From: Terrimonas sp937888905
GTDB taxonomy: Bacteria > Bacteroidota > Bacteroidia > Chitinophagales > Chitinophagaceae
NCBI GenBank assembly: GCA_937888905.1
Contig: CALATA010000006.1
Location: 225,421 to 289,420 of the forward strand
DNA: 64,000 nt
Reading direction: 5' to 3'
This document shows, piece by piece, positions 45,176 through 53,982 of this stretch. Both the position numbers and the translations under genes were made by a program. A model generated the notes under the pieces. It made no database searches. It was given only the letters and a program-made list of their open reading frames with translations, and was not told the origin of the DNA. Within the stretch, counting starts at the first letter, position 1. The number at the start of each line of letters is the position of its first letter.

Positions 45176-48028
45176 ATGAAGCAAACGAAAGAAAGTAGTA
45201 GCAAGCCGGCTGTTGGAGAGGCCATAGAAGTTTTTGGTGCACGCGTACATAACCTTCGCAATATCGATATATCCATTCCCAAGAATGAACTGGTCGTGAT
45301 CACGGGCATCAGTGGCAGCGGCAAGTCGTCGCTCGCTTTTGATACCATCTATGCAGAAGGCCAACGACGTTATATGGAAACGTTCGGTGCTTATGCGCGG
45401 CAGTTTATCGGCGATATGGAACGGCCCGACGTCGACAAGATCACCGGCTTGTCTCCCGTTATTTCCATCGAACAAAAAACAACCAATAAGAACCCGCGCT
45501 CGACTGTTGGTACCATCACCGAAGTATACGACTTCTTCCGGTTGTTGTATGCACGTGTGGGCGAAGCTTATTCTTACAATACCGGTAAGAAAATGGTGAA
45601 GTGGAGCGAGGAAGAAATTGTAGCTGATATTTTTAAAAAATACGATGGTAAAAAAATCAGCCTGCTCGCGCCACTCATCCGCGGCCGTAAAGGTCATTAC
45701 CGCGAATTGTTTGAAGATATTCGCAAGAAAGGTTTCCTGAAAGTCCGTATCGATGGTGAGGTTACCGACATCGTGCCCAAGATGCAGGTAGACCGTTACA
45801 AAATCCATGATATCGAGCTTGTGGTCGATCGCATGCAGGTAACCGATGATATGCGTACACGCCTCAGCCAAAGTGTGCAGTCTGCACTTAAGCTGGGTAA
45901 AGATTTATTATTCCTGCTGGTGAATGACCAGTCGAAAGTAGTACAATACAGCAAACTGCTGATGTGTGAGGATACCGGTATTTCTTACGAAGAGCCTTCA
46001 CCCAATTCTTTTTCCTTTAACTCACCTTATGGTGCCTGCCCCGTTTGTAAAGGCCTTGGTACAACTTTTCATGTGAATCATGAAGCGGTGATTCCCGATA
46101 CATCCCTGAGCATCAGCGAAGGTGGTATTGCTCCGCTGGGAGAGGAAAGGGAAGCGCATGTATACAAGCAGATGCAGGATGTAGCGAAGAAGAATAAAAT
46201 ATCGCTTACCAAAGCAATTAAGGATCTTCCCCCAGCGTCGCTGAATATTTTGTTGTATGGAAATGCAGAAGGCAACGAGTCTGAAATTGATTTTGAAAAT
46301 TACCAGGCAGATGCCGACGCGCCCTACGAAGGCATTATCCATATGCTGAAGCGCTGGTTCAACAACGGCTACAGCGAAGGGCTTCGCGAATGGGCAGAAG
46401 GATACATGCAACTGATGCCTTGTGAATCCTGCGGCGGCGCCCGTTTGAAAAAAGAAAGCCTCTGGTTTAAAATAGATGGCCGCAATGTATCCGAACTCAG
46501 CGCCATGAATCTCGATAATCTTGCGGCCTGGCTCGACGGCATCGAGCTTCGCCTCGAGAACAGACAAAAAACAATCGGTAAAGACATTCTCAAAGAAATA
46601 CGCGAGCGGCTTCAATTCCTGCTGGATGTGGGGTTGACTTATCTCACACTCGACCGTTCTTCCAAAACACTGAGTGGTGGCGAGTCGCAGCGGATACGCC
46701 TTGCTACGCAGATCGGTTCACAACTGCAGGGGATCACTTATATTCTTGACGAGCCGTCGATCGGTTTGCATCAGCGCGATAACCACCGGCTGATCGAAGC
46801 GCTGAAAAACCTGCGTGATATAGGTAACAGCGTATTGGTGGTAGAACACGATAAAGACATCATGCTTGCGGCAGATTACCTGATCGACGTGGGACCGAAA
46901 GCAGGCCACCATGGCGGACAGATTGTAGCACAGGGTAAGCCATCACAATTACTAAAACTTGATACGATCACGGCCGGTTACCTGAATGGTAAACGCCGCA
47001 TTGAAGTGCCCGCCGAACGCCGCAAAGGCAATGGTAAATTCCTGGAACTGAAAGGTGCCAACGGTAATAACCTGCAGAAAGTAAACGTGAAATTTCCGCT
47101 CGGAAAATTTATCGTGGTAAGTGGCGTAAGCGGAAGCGGTAAGTCTACCCTGATCAACGAAACATTATACCCGATCCTCTCGCATCATGCCTTCGGTACA
47201 CGCATCACGCCGTTAGAATACAAATCGATCAAGGGACTGGAGCATATCGATAAAGTGATCGAGATCGATCAATCGCCCATCGGGCGCACACCGAGAAGTA
47301 ATCCGGCAACCTATTGCGGATTCTTTACGGAGATCAGAACCTTATTTGCTTCGATACCGGAAGCTAAAATCCGCGGATACAATGCCGGTCGTTTTTCATT
47401 CAACGTAAAAAGCGGACGTTGCGAAGTATGTGAAGGAGGCGGTATGCGCGTGATCGAAATGAATTTTTTACCCGACGTATATGTGCCTTGTGAAAAATGC
47501 AACGGCAAACGTTATAACCGCGAAACGCTGGAGATCCGTTACAAAGGTAAATCGATCGCCGATGTATTGGAAATGACGGTGGAAGAAGCTGTGGAGTTTT
47601 TCCAGCCGGTGCCTTTTCTCTACCGCAAGATCAAAGTGCTGGAAGAAGTGGGGCTTGGTTATATCACGCTCGGCCAATCCGCAGTAACCCTGAGCGGGGG
47701 AGAAGCGCAGCGCGTGAAACTGTCGACCGAGCTGGCCAAACGCGATACGGGCAAAACCTTTTATATCCTGGATGAGCCAACAACCGGTTTGCATTTCGAA
47801 GATATCCGTCATTTGCTGGATGTATTGCAGAAGCTGGTAGACCGCGGCAATTCGGTGCTGGTGATCGAACACAATATGGATGTGATCAAAGTAGCAGATC
47901 ATGTAATTGACATGGGGCCAGAAGGTGGTGATGGGGGAGGAAAGCTATTGTTTGAAGGAACGCCGGAGGAGTTGGCGAAACATCCGGAGAGCCATACGGC
48001 GAGGTTTCTGAAGGAGGAGCTGAGGTGA
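45176..48028 (+). CDS. uvrA: Excinuclease ABC subunit A
   Basis: A 950-residue cytoplasmic DNA-repair ATPase that finds bulky lesions with UvrB. It has two ABC modules: Walker A GISGSGKSS near residue 40 and GVSGSGKST in the second half, signatures LSGGESQRIR and LSGGEAQRVK, and Walker B YILDEPSIGLHQRD and YILDEPTTGLHFED. Zinc-finger cysteines are seen in CPVCKGLG, CESCGGARL and CEVCEGGGM/CEKCNGKRYN. Length is normal. The ATG at 45176 was chosen over the longer frame because a promoter box overlaps the extension. The stop codon is embedded in the first unit of a heptanucleotide array, followed by a strong bidirectional terminator. Confidence 0.96.
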   Translation: MKQTKESSSKPAVGEAIEVFGARVHNLRNIDISIPKNELVVITGISGSGKSSLAFDTIYAEGQRRYMETFGAYARQFIGDMERPDVDKITGLSPVISIEQKTTNKNPRSTVGTITEVYDFFRLLYARVGEAYSYNTGKKMVKWSEEEIVADIFKKYDGKKISLLAPLIRGRKGHYRELFEDIRKKGFLKVRIDGEVTDIVPKMQVDRYKIHDIELVVDRMQVTDDMRTRLSQSVQSALKLGKDLLFLLVNDQSKVVQYSKLLMCEDTGISYEEPSPNSFSFNSPYGACPVCKGLGTTFHVNHEAVIPDTSLSISEGGIAPLGEEREAHVYKQMQDVAKKNKISLTKAIKDLPPASLNILLYGNAEGNESEIDFENYQADADAPYEGIIHMLKRWFNNGYSEGLREWAEGYMQLMPCESCGGARLKKESLWFKIDGRNVSELSAMNLDNLAAWLDGIELRLENRQKTIGKDILKEIRERLQFLLDVGLTYLTLDRSSKTLSGGESQRIRLATQIGSQLQGITYILDEPSIGLHQRDNHRLIEALKNLRDIGNSVLVVEHDKDIMLAADYLIDVGPKAGHHGGQIVAQGKPSQLLKLDTITAGYLNGKRRIEVPAERRKGNGKFLELKGANGNNLQKVNVKFPLGKFIVVSGVSGSGKSTLINETLYPILSHHAFGTRITPLEYKSIKGLEHIDKVIEIDQSPIGRTPRSNPATYCGFFTEIRTLFASIPEAKIRGYNAGRFSFNVKSGRCEVCEGGGMRVIEMNFLPDVYVPCEKCNGKRYNRETLEIRYKGKSIADVLEMTVEEAVEFFQPVPFLYRKIKVLEEVGLGYITLGQSAVTLSGGEAQRVKLSTELAKRDTGKTFYILDEPTTGLHFEDIRHLLDVLQKLVDRGNSVLVIEHNMDVIKVADHVIDMGPEGGDGGGKLLFEGTPEELAKHPESHTARFLKEELR

Positions 48029-48115
48029 GTGGTGAATAGTGAATGGTGAATAGTGAATGGTGAATTATGCATTTACTTATAACTTAAAACTTATAACCGG
48101 CTGTTTAACTTAAAA
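48025..48115 (+). repeat. Heptanucleotide arrays after uvrA, with core CGGCTGTTTA
   Basis: Six perfect 7-nt steps (GTGAGTG, then GTGAATA/GTGAATG alternating, ending GTGAATT) run from 48025 to 48066; the first contains the uvrA stop. A second array of ACTTATA/ACTTAAA units (about 48073-48096) leads into CGGCTGTTTA at 48098-48107 and a further CTTAAAA unit. The same core occurs at 57320-57329 and, inverted, at 63915-63924. Confidence 0.8.
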
Positions 48116-48116
48116 C

Positions 48117-48144
48117 GAAAAGGTCCGCACAAGCGGACCTTTTG
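48117..48144. terminator. Bidirectional terminator between uvrA and the small membrane protein gene
   Basis: An 11-bp inverted repeat (AAAAGGTCCGC at 48118-48128, GCGGACCTTTT at 48133-48143, loop ACAA) has T4 on both strands. It lies between convergent genes. Confidence 0.88.
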
Positions 48145-48163
48145 TATAGCAGGTAGTATTGGT

Positions 48164-48613
48164 TTAAAAATTGGAAGGCGGATTATTGGGAGATGTCGGA
48201 TCGTCTTTTTTGATATCGGGCAGTTTTACGCGGCCCAGCATCCAGAGCGTGCCTACAATGCCGGCGGCAAGAGACAGCCAGAATCCGATTCCAAGCAATC
48301 CGATCGATCCTCCTTCCACGAGCAGGCGAATAAAAATGATCAGCGCGCCGGCCGCAATAGCAGCAAAAGAACCTTGCGCGATCTTTCGCATATCACCTTC
48401 AAAATCGCTCTGTTTATTTCCCATAAAACAGGCTATCACTACACCGATAACGCCGAGAAGGGTCAGGTAACCCCAGCTCCGGAATCCGTTAGCAGAAGTG
48501 GAGCCGAAAGGCCCGAAATCAATAGAAAACCAGGGAAGAATTAATCCGAGAAGTGCGGCCGCGGCCAGAATCAGCGCGTAGAGTTTGCGCTTGTGGAAAT
48601 TGAGATTTTCCAT
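48164..48613 (-). CDS. Small integral membrane protein of unknown function
   Basis: A 149-residue protein with four hydrophobic segments (about 12-28, 48-65, 85-102 and 108-130) and a short soluble tail (DIKKDDPTSPNNPPSNF). The open frame can be read from a TTG two codons further upstream, but the ATG at 48613 fits better: a near-consensus -7 box (AACCTTTG) overlaps the TTG. The protein is probably in the inner membrane. No family was recognised, and its neighbours give no functional hint. Confidence 0.75.
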   Translation of the reverse strand: MENLNFHKRKLYALILAAAALLGLILPWFSIDFGPFGSTSANGFRSWGYLTLLGVIGVVIACFMGNKQSDFEGDMRKIAQGSFAAIAAGALIIFIRLLVEGGSIGLLGIGFWLSLAAGIVGTLWMLGRVKLPDIKKDDPTSPNNPPSNF

Positions 48614-48774
48614 AAACAAAGGTTGGGTTTAAGGTAATTCGCCTACTCATTGGCTTTTCGGCATCCGCCCCTGGAATGCGCCAGGACGTTAATGTTACTC
48701 CTAATGTAATATCATTTTTCCAGATATCATCAGACCGGAGCCGGAAGTTTATGAACACTGCATAAACAGGCAAT

Positions 48775-48861
48775 AAAAAACCCGTAAGAGCAACAGGTAA
48801 AATCTTTTTTCGGAGTTTTTAGTTTTTCATCCGGATAAAGGATCAACCGTCGTCTTACGGG
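48775..48861 (-). ncRNA. Candidate structured small RNA or large terminator
   Basis: On the - strand CCCGTAAGA (48861-48853) pairs perfectly with TCTTACGGG (48789-48781). The stem can be extended inward by CGACGG/CTGTTG with one bulged C, and is followed by T6 (48780-48775). The closing stem encloses about 63 nt with a small inner ATCC/GGAT hairpin. It lies about 185 nt after the DUF6089-like gene and more than 160 nt before the membrane-protein gene. No known RNA family was recognised and no clear promoter was found. The rest of the 433-nt gap (48614-49046) holds nothing else I can name. Confidence 0.4.
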
Positions 48862-49046
48862 GCCTTAGTTATGGTATAAAAAGAACTACACGTGAGGAAT
48901 ATCCCGGGGCGGCGGGCAGAAAGTGTTTAATAAAATGGATTACAAATTAAGAGTACCAATAGAGAACGGATTAGGTTTATTCAACCAGGGTATCAGATTT
49001 TATTAAGGTTTCTGCTCCGCTTGTGCCGGGACAAAAAGTTGATGGT

Positions 49047-50009
49047 TTAATAATAAACCGGACAGCGCAGTTGTTTACGGGCCCGTGCACCCGGACCTTT
49101 CTGGCTGTTGAGCTGTACACCAAAACGTACCAGCGTTGTAAAGAACGCATCGTTGTCTTTGGGATCGCCACGCTGGAATGTCTGGATATTACCAGGGTTG
49201 GAAACCGCAGATGAATAAGTGCCGCGATAATATAAACGGTTGGCACGGGCTGCATCCTGCGCAGACAAATAGGTGCTGAAGTGAACAGGATCGATATAAC
49301 CCGTGCTCACATCATCTACATAGTCGGTGAAAAGTTTGCGGTGCAATATTTCAAGACCTACATACATGTTGTCTTTGATATAATACTTAAAGCCAAGTCC
49401 CATCGGGATCTCCATCTGGATGAGGCTGTAAGGTTTGCTTTCGGGATATTCAGCCATTCCCTGTCCTTCAAGACGGAGCGGCTTGAGTTCCACCCACTCA
49501 CCATCGAGCTGGGCTTTGGGATTGAAACGGAATGCTCCTATACCGATCACTCCGTAAGGACGGAATTTGCCGGCCAGGCCTTCATAACGTTCGATGAATA
49601 CAGTAGGATAAACTTCCGCTGCGAGGTAGGCTTCCCAGATGTTTGATTTAAAACTGAGATTACGTTGCAGACGATCCACTTCGGGGCCACCCTTATTCGG
49701 CGCATAAGCGTCATTACCTTCTACCACACCCTGGTTCAACGCAAAACGGAAAGCCAGGAAATCTGCAGGACTATAACTTACATGAATTGATTTGCCAAGT
49801 TTGATCAGCGGGAAATCGACGTCTTTTACAAACGATCGGCCAATGCCGGCGGATCCTCCGAGGTCGCCGAGAAATACCATAGGACCGAGTCCTATACCAA
49901 CTTCCCATTGACTTGTTTCTGAATAATTTTGGCTATTAACCCTGGTAGCGAAGGAAATAAGGAGCAGGGGTAGTACGATGGCACGCGCCATAAGTACAGC
50001 TTGCTTCAT
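49047..50009 (-). CDS. Outer-membrane beta-barrel protein, DUF6089-like
   Basis: A 320-residue protein starting at ATG 50009 (MKQAVLMARAI), which gives a good signal peptide ending VNSQ; the longer frame to 50093 would bury it. Motifs WEVGIGLGPMVFLGDLGG near the N terminus, FRPYGVIGIGAFRFNP in the middle and the pattern of paired beta strands match a Bacteroidota barrel family of unknown role (DUF6089). The C-terminal 40 residues contain a basic segment (GPGARARKQLRCP). A -7-like box (TACTTTAG, one mismatch) is at 50057-50050. Confidence 0.8.
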   Translation of the reverse strand: MKQAVLMARAIVLPLLLISFATRVNSQNYSETSQWEVGIGLGPMVFLGDLGGSAGIGRSFVKDVDFPLIKLGKSIHVSYSPADFLAFRFALNQGVVEGNDAYAPNKGGPEVDRLQRNLSFKSNIWEAYLAAEVYPTVFIERYEGLAGKFRPYGVIGIGAFRFNPKAQLDGEWVELKPLRLEGQGMAEYPESKPYSLIQMEIPMGLGFKYYIKDNMYVGLEILHRKLFTDYVDDVSTGYIDPVHFSTYLSAQDAARANRLYYRGTYSSAVSNPGNIQTFQRGDPKDNDAFFTTLVRFGVQLNSQKGPGARARKQLRCPVYY

Positions 50010-50161
50010 AGATATTAGATTTTTTCGGTTTCTCTTATTGGTTTCGACGCTAAAGTAGAGAAAGAAAAAATCTGCCACTAGTTTTGTTAACAAATTCTTG
50101 CAGATAACTCCTAAATCGAGTTGTTATACTTCGGGGTTTTACGATTCGTCCCTGCCACGGA

Positions 50162-50611
50162 TCAGGGTCTTGTCATTTCTATATGATCAATTCCGTCTTC
50201 GTCATATACCTCGCTTGATTGCTCAAAACCAAGGCTTTCGTAAAATTTTTTCAGGTAAAGCTGTGCACCGATCCTGATCGCACGTTTACCATATAATGCT
50301 TCCGTTACACGAATACTTTCTTCCATCAGTATACGACCCATTCCCTGGCCGCGTGCTGCGGGTGAAGTAACCACTCTTCCGATAGAAGGATAGTTATCAT
50401 AGGAAAGACCCGGAGGCACGATGCGCGTACAAGCTGCCAGATGATCCCCCTGCCAGCCCAGCAAATGGTGACAGGGCTGGTCTTTATTATCCATATCAAG
50501 AAACACACATTGCTGCTCTACCACAAATACTTCAGAGCGGAGGCGGAGAGCGGCATACAGTTCGTCAGGTGTTAGTTCCTGAAATGTTTTGAGCGTCCAG
50601 CGGATGGTCAT
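50162..50611 (-). CDS. elaA: GNAT N-acetyltransferase, ElaA family
   Basis: A 149-residue cytoplasmic acetyltransferase. The ElaA hallmarks LYAALRLRSEVFVVEQQC and DNKDQPCHHLLG are present. The acetyl-CoA-binding motif IGRVVTSPAARGQGMGRILM carries the Q/RxxGxG/A P-loop, and the C terminus has FYESLGFE. The substrate is unknown for the family. Its start codon overlaps the stop of rarA by one base (TAATG), so the two are translationally coupled. Confidence 0.9.
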   Translation of the reverse strand: MTIRWTLKTFQELTPDELYAALRLRSEVFVVEQQCVFLDMDNKDQPCHHLLGWQGDHLAACTRIVPPGLSYDNYPSIGRVVTSPAARGQGMGRILMEESIRVTEALYGKRAIRIGAQLYLKKFYESLGFEQSSEVYDEDGIDHIEMTRP

Positions 50612-51873
50612 TAATAATTGTATTTGTCTTTCCAGAGTTGTTTGAGGTAACGGCGGAGTTCGTCTTCCCGTGCATTTTTCCCCGGATCATAAAAACGTGT
50701 GCCCGATAATTCATCCGGCAGGTATTCCTGCGCAGAGAAGTTATTGCTGTAGTTGTGCGAATATTGATAGTTCTGGCCGTACCCGATGTTTTTCATCAGT
50801 TTGGTCGGCGCGTTGCGGAGATGCAAAGGCACGGGCAGGTCACCCTTACGCTGCACCGCGGCTATGGCATCGTTGATCGCCATGTAAGAGGCGTTGCTTT
50901 TTGGTGAGGTAGCCAGGTACACCGCGCATTGCGAGAGAATGATGCGTGATTCAGGATGCCCGATCTTATTGACCGCATCGAAACAGGCATTGGCCAGCAA
51001 CAAGGCATTGGGATTGGCATTGCCCACATCTTCACTCGCGGAGATGACCAGTCTTCTGGCAATGAATTTTACATCTTCGCCGCCTTCGATCATACGCGCG
51101 AGCCAATATACCGCACCATTCGGATCGCTGCCACGGATGGATTTGATAAAAGCAGAAATGATATCGTAATGCTGCTCGCCACTTTTGTCGTACCGCGCCA
51201 CTTTTTTCTGTGCCACGTCCATCACGAGTTTATCAGTGATGACGACCGGCTTGCCGGCGGCACCTGCCGATTCAATCACGAGCTCAAAAAGATTGAGCAG
51301 TTTGCGCGCATCACCTCCGGAAATATTAATCAGTGCGCCGGTCTCCTGCAGGGTTACTTCCCGCTGGCGGAGCAGTTCGTCTTTTTCCAGGGCTGATTGA
51401 AGTAGTTGTACAAGGTCTTTTTCTTCCAATCCTTTTAATACATATACCTGGCATCGGCTGAGCAAGGCGCTGTTTACTTCAAAAGAAGGGTTTTCGGTGG
51501 TGGCACCGATCAGCGTGATCGTTCCTTTCTCCACAGCGCCGAGCAAGGCATCCTGTTGTCCTTTGTTGAACCGGTGAATCTCGTCGATGAACAGGATGGC
51601 TTCGGGTTGCAGTTTCGCGCGTTCTATTACTTCACGTACATCTTTTACGCCGGCGCTGATGGCGCTGAGGGTAAAAAACGGAACGTCCAGCGTGTGGGCA
51701 ATGATATTGGCCATCGTGGTTTTGCCGGTGCCGGGAGGTCCCCAGAGGATCATCGAAGGCACTTTGCCTTTTTCGATAGCTGTACGCAAAATGCTGCCTT
51801 TACCGACCAGGTGTTGCTGTCCGGCGAGATCATCCAATGTAGTGGGGCGTATACGTTCTGCGAGCGGGGTCAT
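50611..51873 (-). CDS. rarA: Replication-associated recombination protein A (MgsA/RarA)
   Basis: A 420-residue AAA+ ATPase starting at ATG 51873 (a TTG four codons upstream is less likely). Walker A GPPGTGKTT is at 45-53; Walker B is ILFIDEIHRF, sensor 1 GATTENPSFEVNSALLSRC; the C-terminal MgsA domain has ISAFIKSIRGSDPNGAVYWLARM and ends LKQLWKDKYNY. RarA acts at stalled replication forks with clamp loader-like activity. It is coupled to elaA downstream. A near-consensus -7 box (GACCTTTG) lies immediately before the start. Confidence 0.93.
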   Translation of the reverse strand: MTPLAERIRPTTLDDLAGQQHLVGKGSILRTAIEKGKVPSMILWGPPGTGKTTMANIIAHTLDVPFFTLSAISAGVKDVREVIERAKLQPEAILFIDEIHRFNKGQQDALLGAVEKGTITLIGATTENPSFEVNSALLSRCQVYVLKGLEEKDLVQLLQSALEKDELLRQREVTLQETGALINISGGDARKLLNLFELVIESAGAAGKPVVITDKLVMDVAQKKVARYDKSGEQHYDIISAFIKSIRGSDPNGAVYWLARMIEGGEDVKFIARRLVISASEDVGNANPNALLLANACFDAVNKIGHPESRIILSQCAVYLATSPKSNASYMAINDAIAAVQRKGDLPVPLHLRNAPTKLMKNIGYGQNYQYSHNYSNNFSAQEYLPDELSGTRFYDPGKNAREDELRRYLKQLWKDKYNY

Positions 51874-51923
51874 CTGTGCCTGCAAAGGTCACTATTTTTT
51901 CAATGCGCAGCGCCATTTTCCTG

Positions 51924-52871
51924 TTATTGCTGTTGCTGCGCCGGGAAAGGGGCGATGTGTTCTTCGGGAACTTCTTTTCCTTCGACCGTCTCCATCTGCA
52001 CGTTGTTGATTTCTTCGAAGATATGCCCGTCTTCATAGCCCACCGATACGTATACGGAAAGCGACTGGCGTGCAGGTCCTTTGAATGTTCCCTTGACGGG
52101 CGTACAGTCGTTGAAGTGCCGGCCGACAGCCAGTTTTACGTGGTGATTGGTCACCCATACATTATTCGTAGGGTCGATGCCGCACCAGCCGCTGCCGGGG
52201 ATCCAGGCTTCGATCCAGGCGTGGGTAGCGCCTTCGCCGCGCATGCCATTCCGGTTTGGACAAATATATCCGCTTATATAACGGCAGGGGATATGCAGGT
52301 AACGCAGTAACTCAAGCATGGCATGGGCAAAATCCTGGCATACACCGGAGCGGAGTTCCAATACTTCACTCACGGTTGTCTCGATGTTGGTAATGCCTTT
52401 GATGTATTTGAAATGGGAGAAAATAAAACGGCTGCAATTTTCTACAATGGCTGCTACGGTCATGCCGGGAACAAAGAATTCGCTGACGGTGGCTTCCAGC
52501 GTTACGCGCAGATCGGCGGCCTGTACCTGCGCCAGCTCGAGTAAACGCAGGTTGCCGGTTATTTCCTGCCGCAGTTGTTCGCGGGTAGCGGGGTTGGCGG
52601 CGGGTGTTTCTCCGGTGCTGAGTGTGCGGATTACCATCTTGCTTTCGATTATCAGTTCGCGGTGCGAAGAGAGCAGGTTGAACATGCCCACCTGGTTGCC
52701 CCAATAGTCAGTGATGCCCAGTATTTCGGGGTGTTCGGTGATATTGATCTGCTGGTGCAATACTTCCTGTTCGGTGCAGGCGTAGGGATAGATCCGTATT
52801 TCGTTTACGCTTTCTTTTACCGGCCGGTCGTATTCGTATTTCGTAATGTGATGGATGTTAAAAACAGGCAT
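51924..52871 (-). CDS. Transglutaminase-like protein of the ATP-grasp/alpha-E cluster
   Basis: A 315-residue cytoplasmic protein with the bacterial transglutaminase-like N-terminal domain (YEYDRPVKESVNEIRIYP) and a papain-like core: nucleophile Cys in SGVCQDFAHAML, His in GATHAWIEAW, Asp in GWCGIDPTNN. Members are probably peptidases or acyltransferases rather than true transglutaminases. The last 20 residues are acidic and Gln-rich. The gene follows the alpha-E gene by 9 nt in a trio conserved across many phyla. The biochemical product of the trio is not established. Confidence 0.88.
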   Translation of the reverse strand: MPVFNIHHITKYEYDRPVKESVNEIRIYPYACTEQEVLHQQINITEHPEILGITDYWGNQVGMFNLLSSHRELIIESKMVIRTLSTGETPAANPATREQLRQEITGNLRLLELAQVQAADLRVTLEATVSEFFVPGMTVAAIVENCSRFIFSHFKYIKGITNIETTVSEVLELRSGVCQDFAHAMLELLRYLHIPCRYISGYICPNRNGMRGEGATHAWIEAWIPGSGWCGIDPTNNVWVTNHHVKLAVGRHFNDCTPVKGTFKGPARQSLSVYVSVGYEDGHIFEEINNVQMETVEGKEVPEEHIAPFPAQQQQ

Positions 52872-52880
52872 GAAAGGTTC

Positions 52881-53822
52881 TTAGGCGTAAGAAAAATAGA
52901 TCCTCGTTAACTGATTGGAAAATTCAACAAGATCCTGGCGCAGCGGATACAAAAAACCCTGTACGCCGGTTTCCTGGATTGTGTTCAGGTCGGCAAATTC
53001 CACTTTGCTGCAGATTCTGCCAAAATTTTTTTGCAGCCGTTCACTTCCTTCCATTTTGGTGTCGTCGATGATGAAGTCGAGATAGCGGCGTATGCGGCTG
53101 AGTGAGTAGATGAGCGATCGTGGAAAATCCTGGTTGAACAAAATATGATCGAGCACATTCATGTTGTGCAGACCGCGGGTGTATTTTTTTAGATACAATT
53201 CATAACCCGAAAGAGAAAGCAACAGGTGCCGCCAGAATAAAATATCCTGAGCCGCTCCCAGCTCAAATTGAATTTTTCCAAAATGAGCGAGGCTGTTGTC
53301 GATGGTGAGAATACACCGTTCGATGAATTTTCCCAGGTTCATGAAATTCCACCCCTGTCCGCGTGGCATGGTGTTGTCGGCTACGCCGTAGTAAAGTGTG
53401 TTGCACTGATCCAGCCTGTCGATGATCTCGAGTGCACGCAGACCTGTGATCTGCTGCGTTACGGTCGGCGCATTTACTACATGGTAAAGCTGGTTGATCT
53501 CTTCCCATACTTCTTTGGTAATGTTGTCCTGCACACCACGCGCATTTTCACGCGCACGCGACACAAGTACACGGATGGAGTTGATGTTGGACGTATTGCA
53601 GATGAGGTAGTCCAGGGCAGTTTCCATCTGGCGTCCGAGTTCGAGTACTTCCTCCTCCTGTGTGGCACCGCAGAGTTGCAATACATCCCGCCAGGTGAAG
53701 TCGGCTTTTTCGCTTGCGTCAAAAGATAGAATATAACTGGTGCGGATAATGCGCGTGAGGCAGTCCGAACGTTCCATATAACGGTTGAGCCAGAATAAAG
53801 AGTCAGCGATTCGACTTAACAT
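52881..53822 (-). CDS. Alpha-E domain protein (DUF403)
   Basis: A 313-residue, mostly helical protein that begins MLSRIADSLFWLNRYMERSD, the diagnostic N terminus of the alpha-E family, and contains SRARENARGVQDNIT and YGVADNTMPRGQGWNFMNLGKFIER. It has no signal peptide or membrane segment. Alpha-E proteins almost always neighbour a circularly permuted ATP-grasp ligase and a transglutaminase-like protease, as here, and are thought to form one peptide-modification or tagging system. Function is unproven. Confidence 0.9.
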   Translation of the reverse strand: MLSRIADSLFWLNRYMERSDCLTRIIRTSYILSFDASEKADFTWRDVLQLCGATQEEEVLELGRQMETALDYLICNTSNINSIRVLVSRARENARGVQDNITKEVWEEINQLYHVVNAPTVTQQITGLRALEIIDRLDQCNTLYYGVADNTMPRGQGWNFMNLGKFIERCILTIDNSLAHFGKIQFELGAAQDILFWRHLLLSLSGYELYLKKYTRGLHNMNVLDHILFNQDFPRSLIYSLSRIRRYLDFIIDDTKMEGSERLQKNFGRICSKVEFADLNTIQETGVQGFLYPLRQDLVEFSNQLTRIYFSYA

Positions 53823-53837
53823 ACGGTGGGAAATTCA

Positions 53838-53982
53838 AAATTAAAAAGTCAAAATTCAAAAGGGTGAATGGTCAATCGTGAATGGTCAATCGTCAATAAG
53901 TGAATGAGTCGTTGACCTATTGACTTATTCATTTATTGCCTTTTTTTACCTCATGCCCTATACCTTACGCCTTCTACCTCAT
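53838..53982. repeat. Composite short repeats between the ATP-grasp and alpha-E genes
   Basis: First come AAATTCAAAA/AAGTCAAAATTC-type units (about 53830-53863). Then follow 7-nt units GTGAATG/GTCAATC (53866-53900) with an inverted partner (GACTTATTCATTTATTG). Last come CTTnnnn-type units (CCTATAC, CTTACGC, CTTCTAC, CTCATAA) from about 53956 to 53984. The last unit includes the stop codon of the ATP-grasp gene. The string ACCTTACGCCTTC also occurs in the array near 43229. Confidence 0.75.

Noticed and set aside
45107..45871. A 254-codon frame antisense to the start of uvrA
   Set aside because: It mirrors the strongly conserved uvrA N-terminal half and covers the uvrA promoter; no independent evidence.
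52323..52910. Several + strand frames antisense to the transglutaminase-like gene
   Set aside because: No recognisable domains, and the - strand genes are clear family members filling the same interval.
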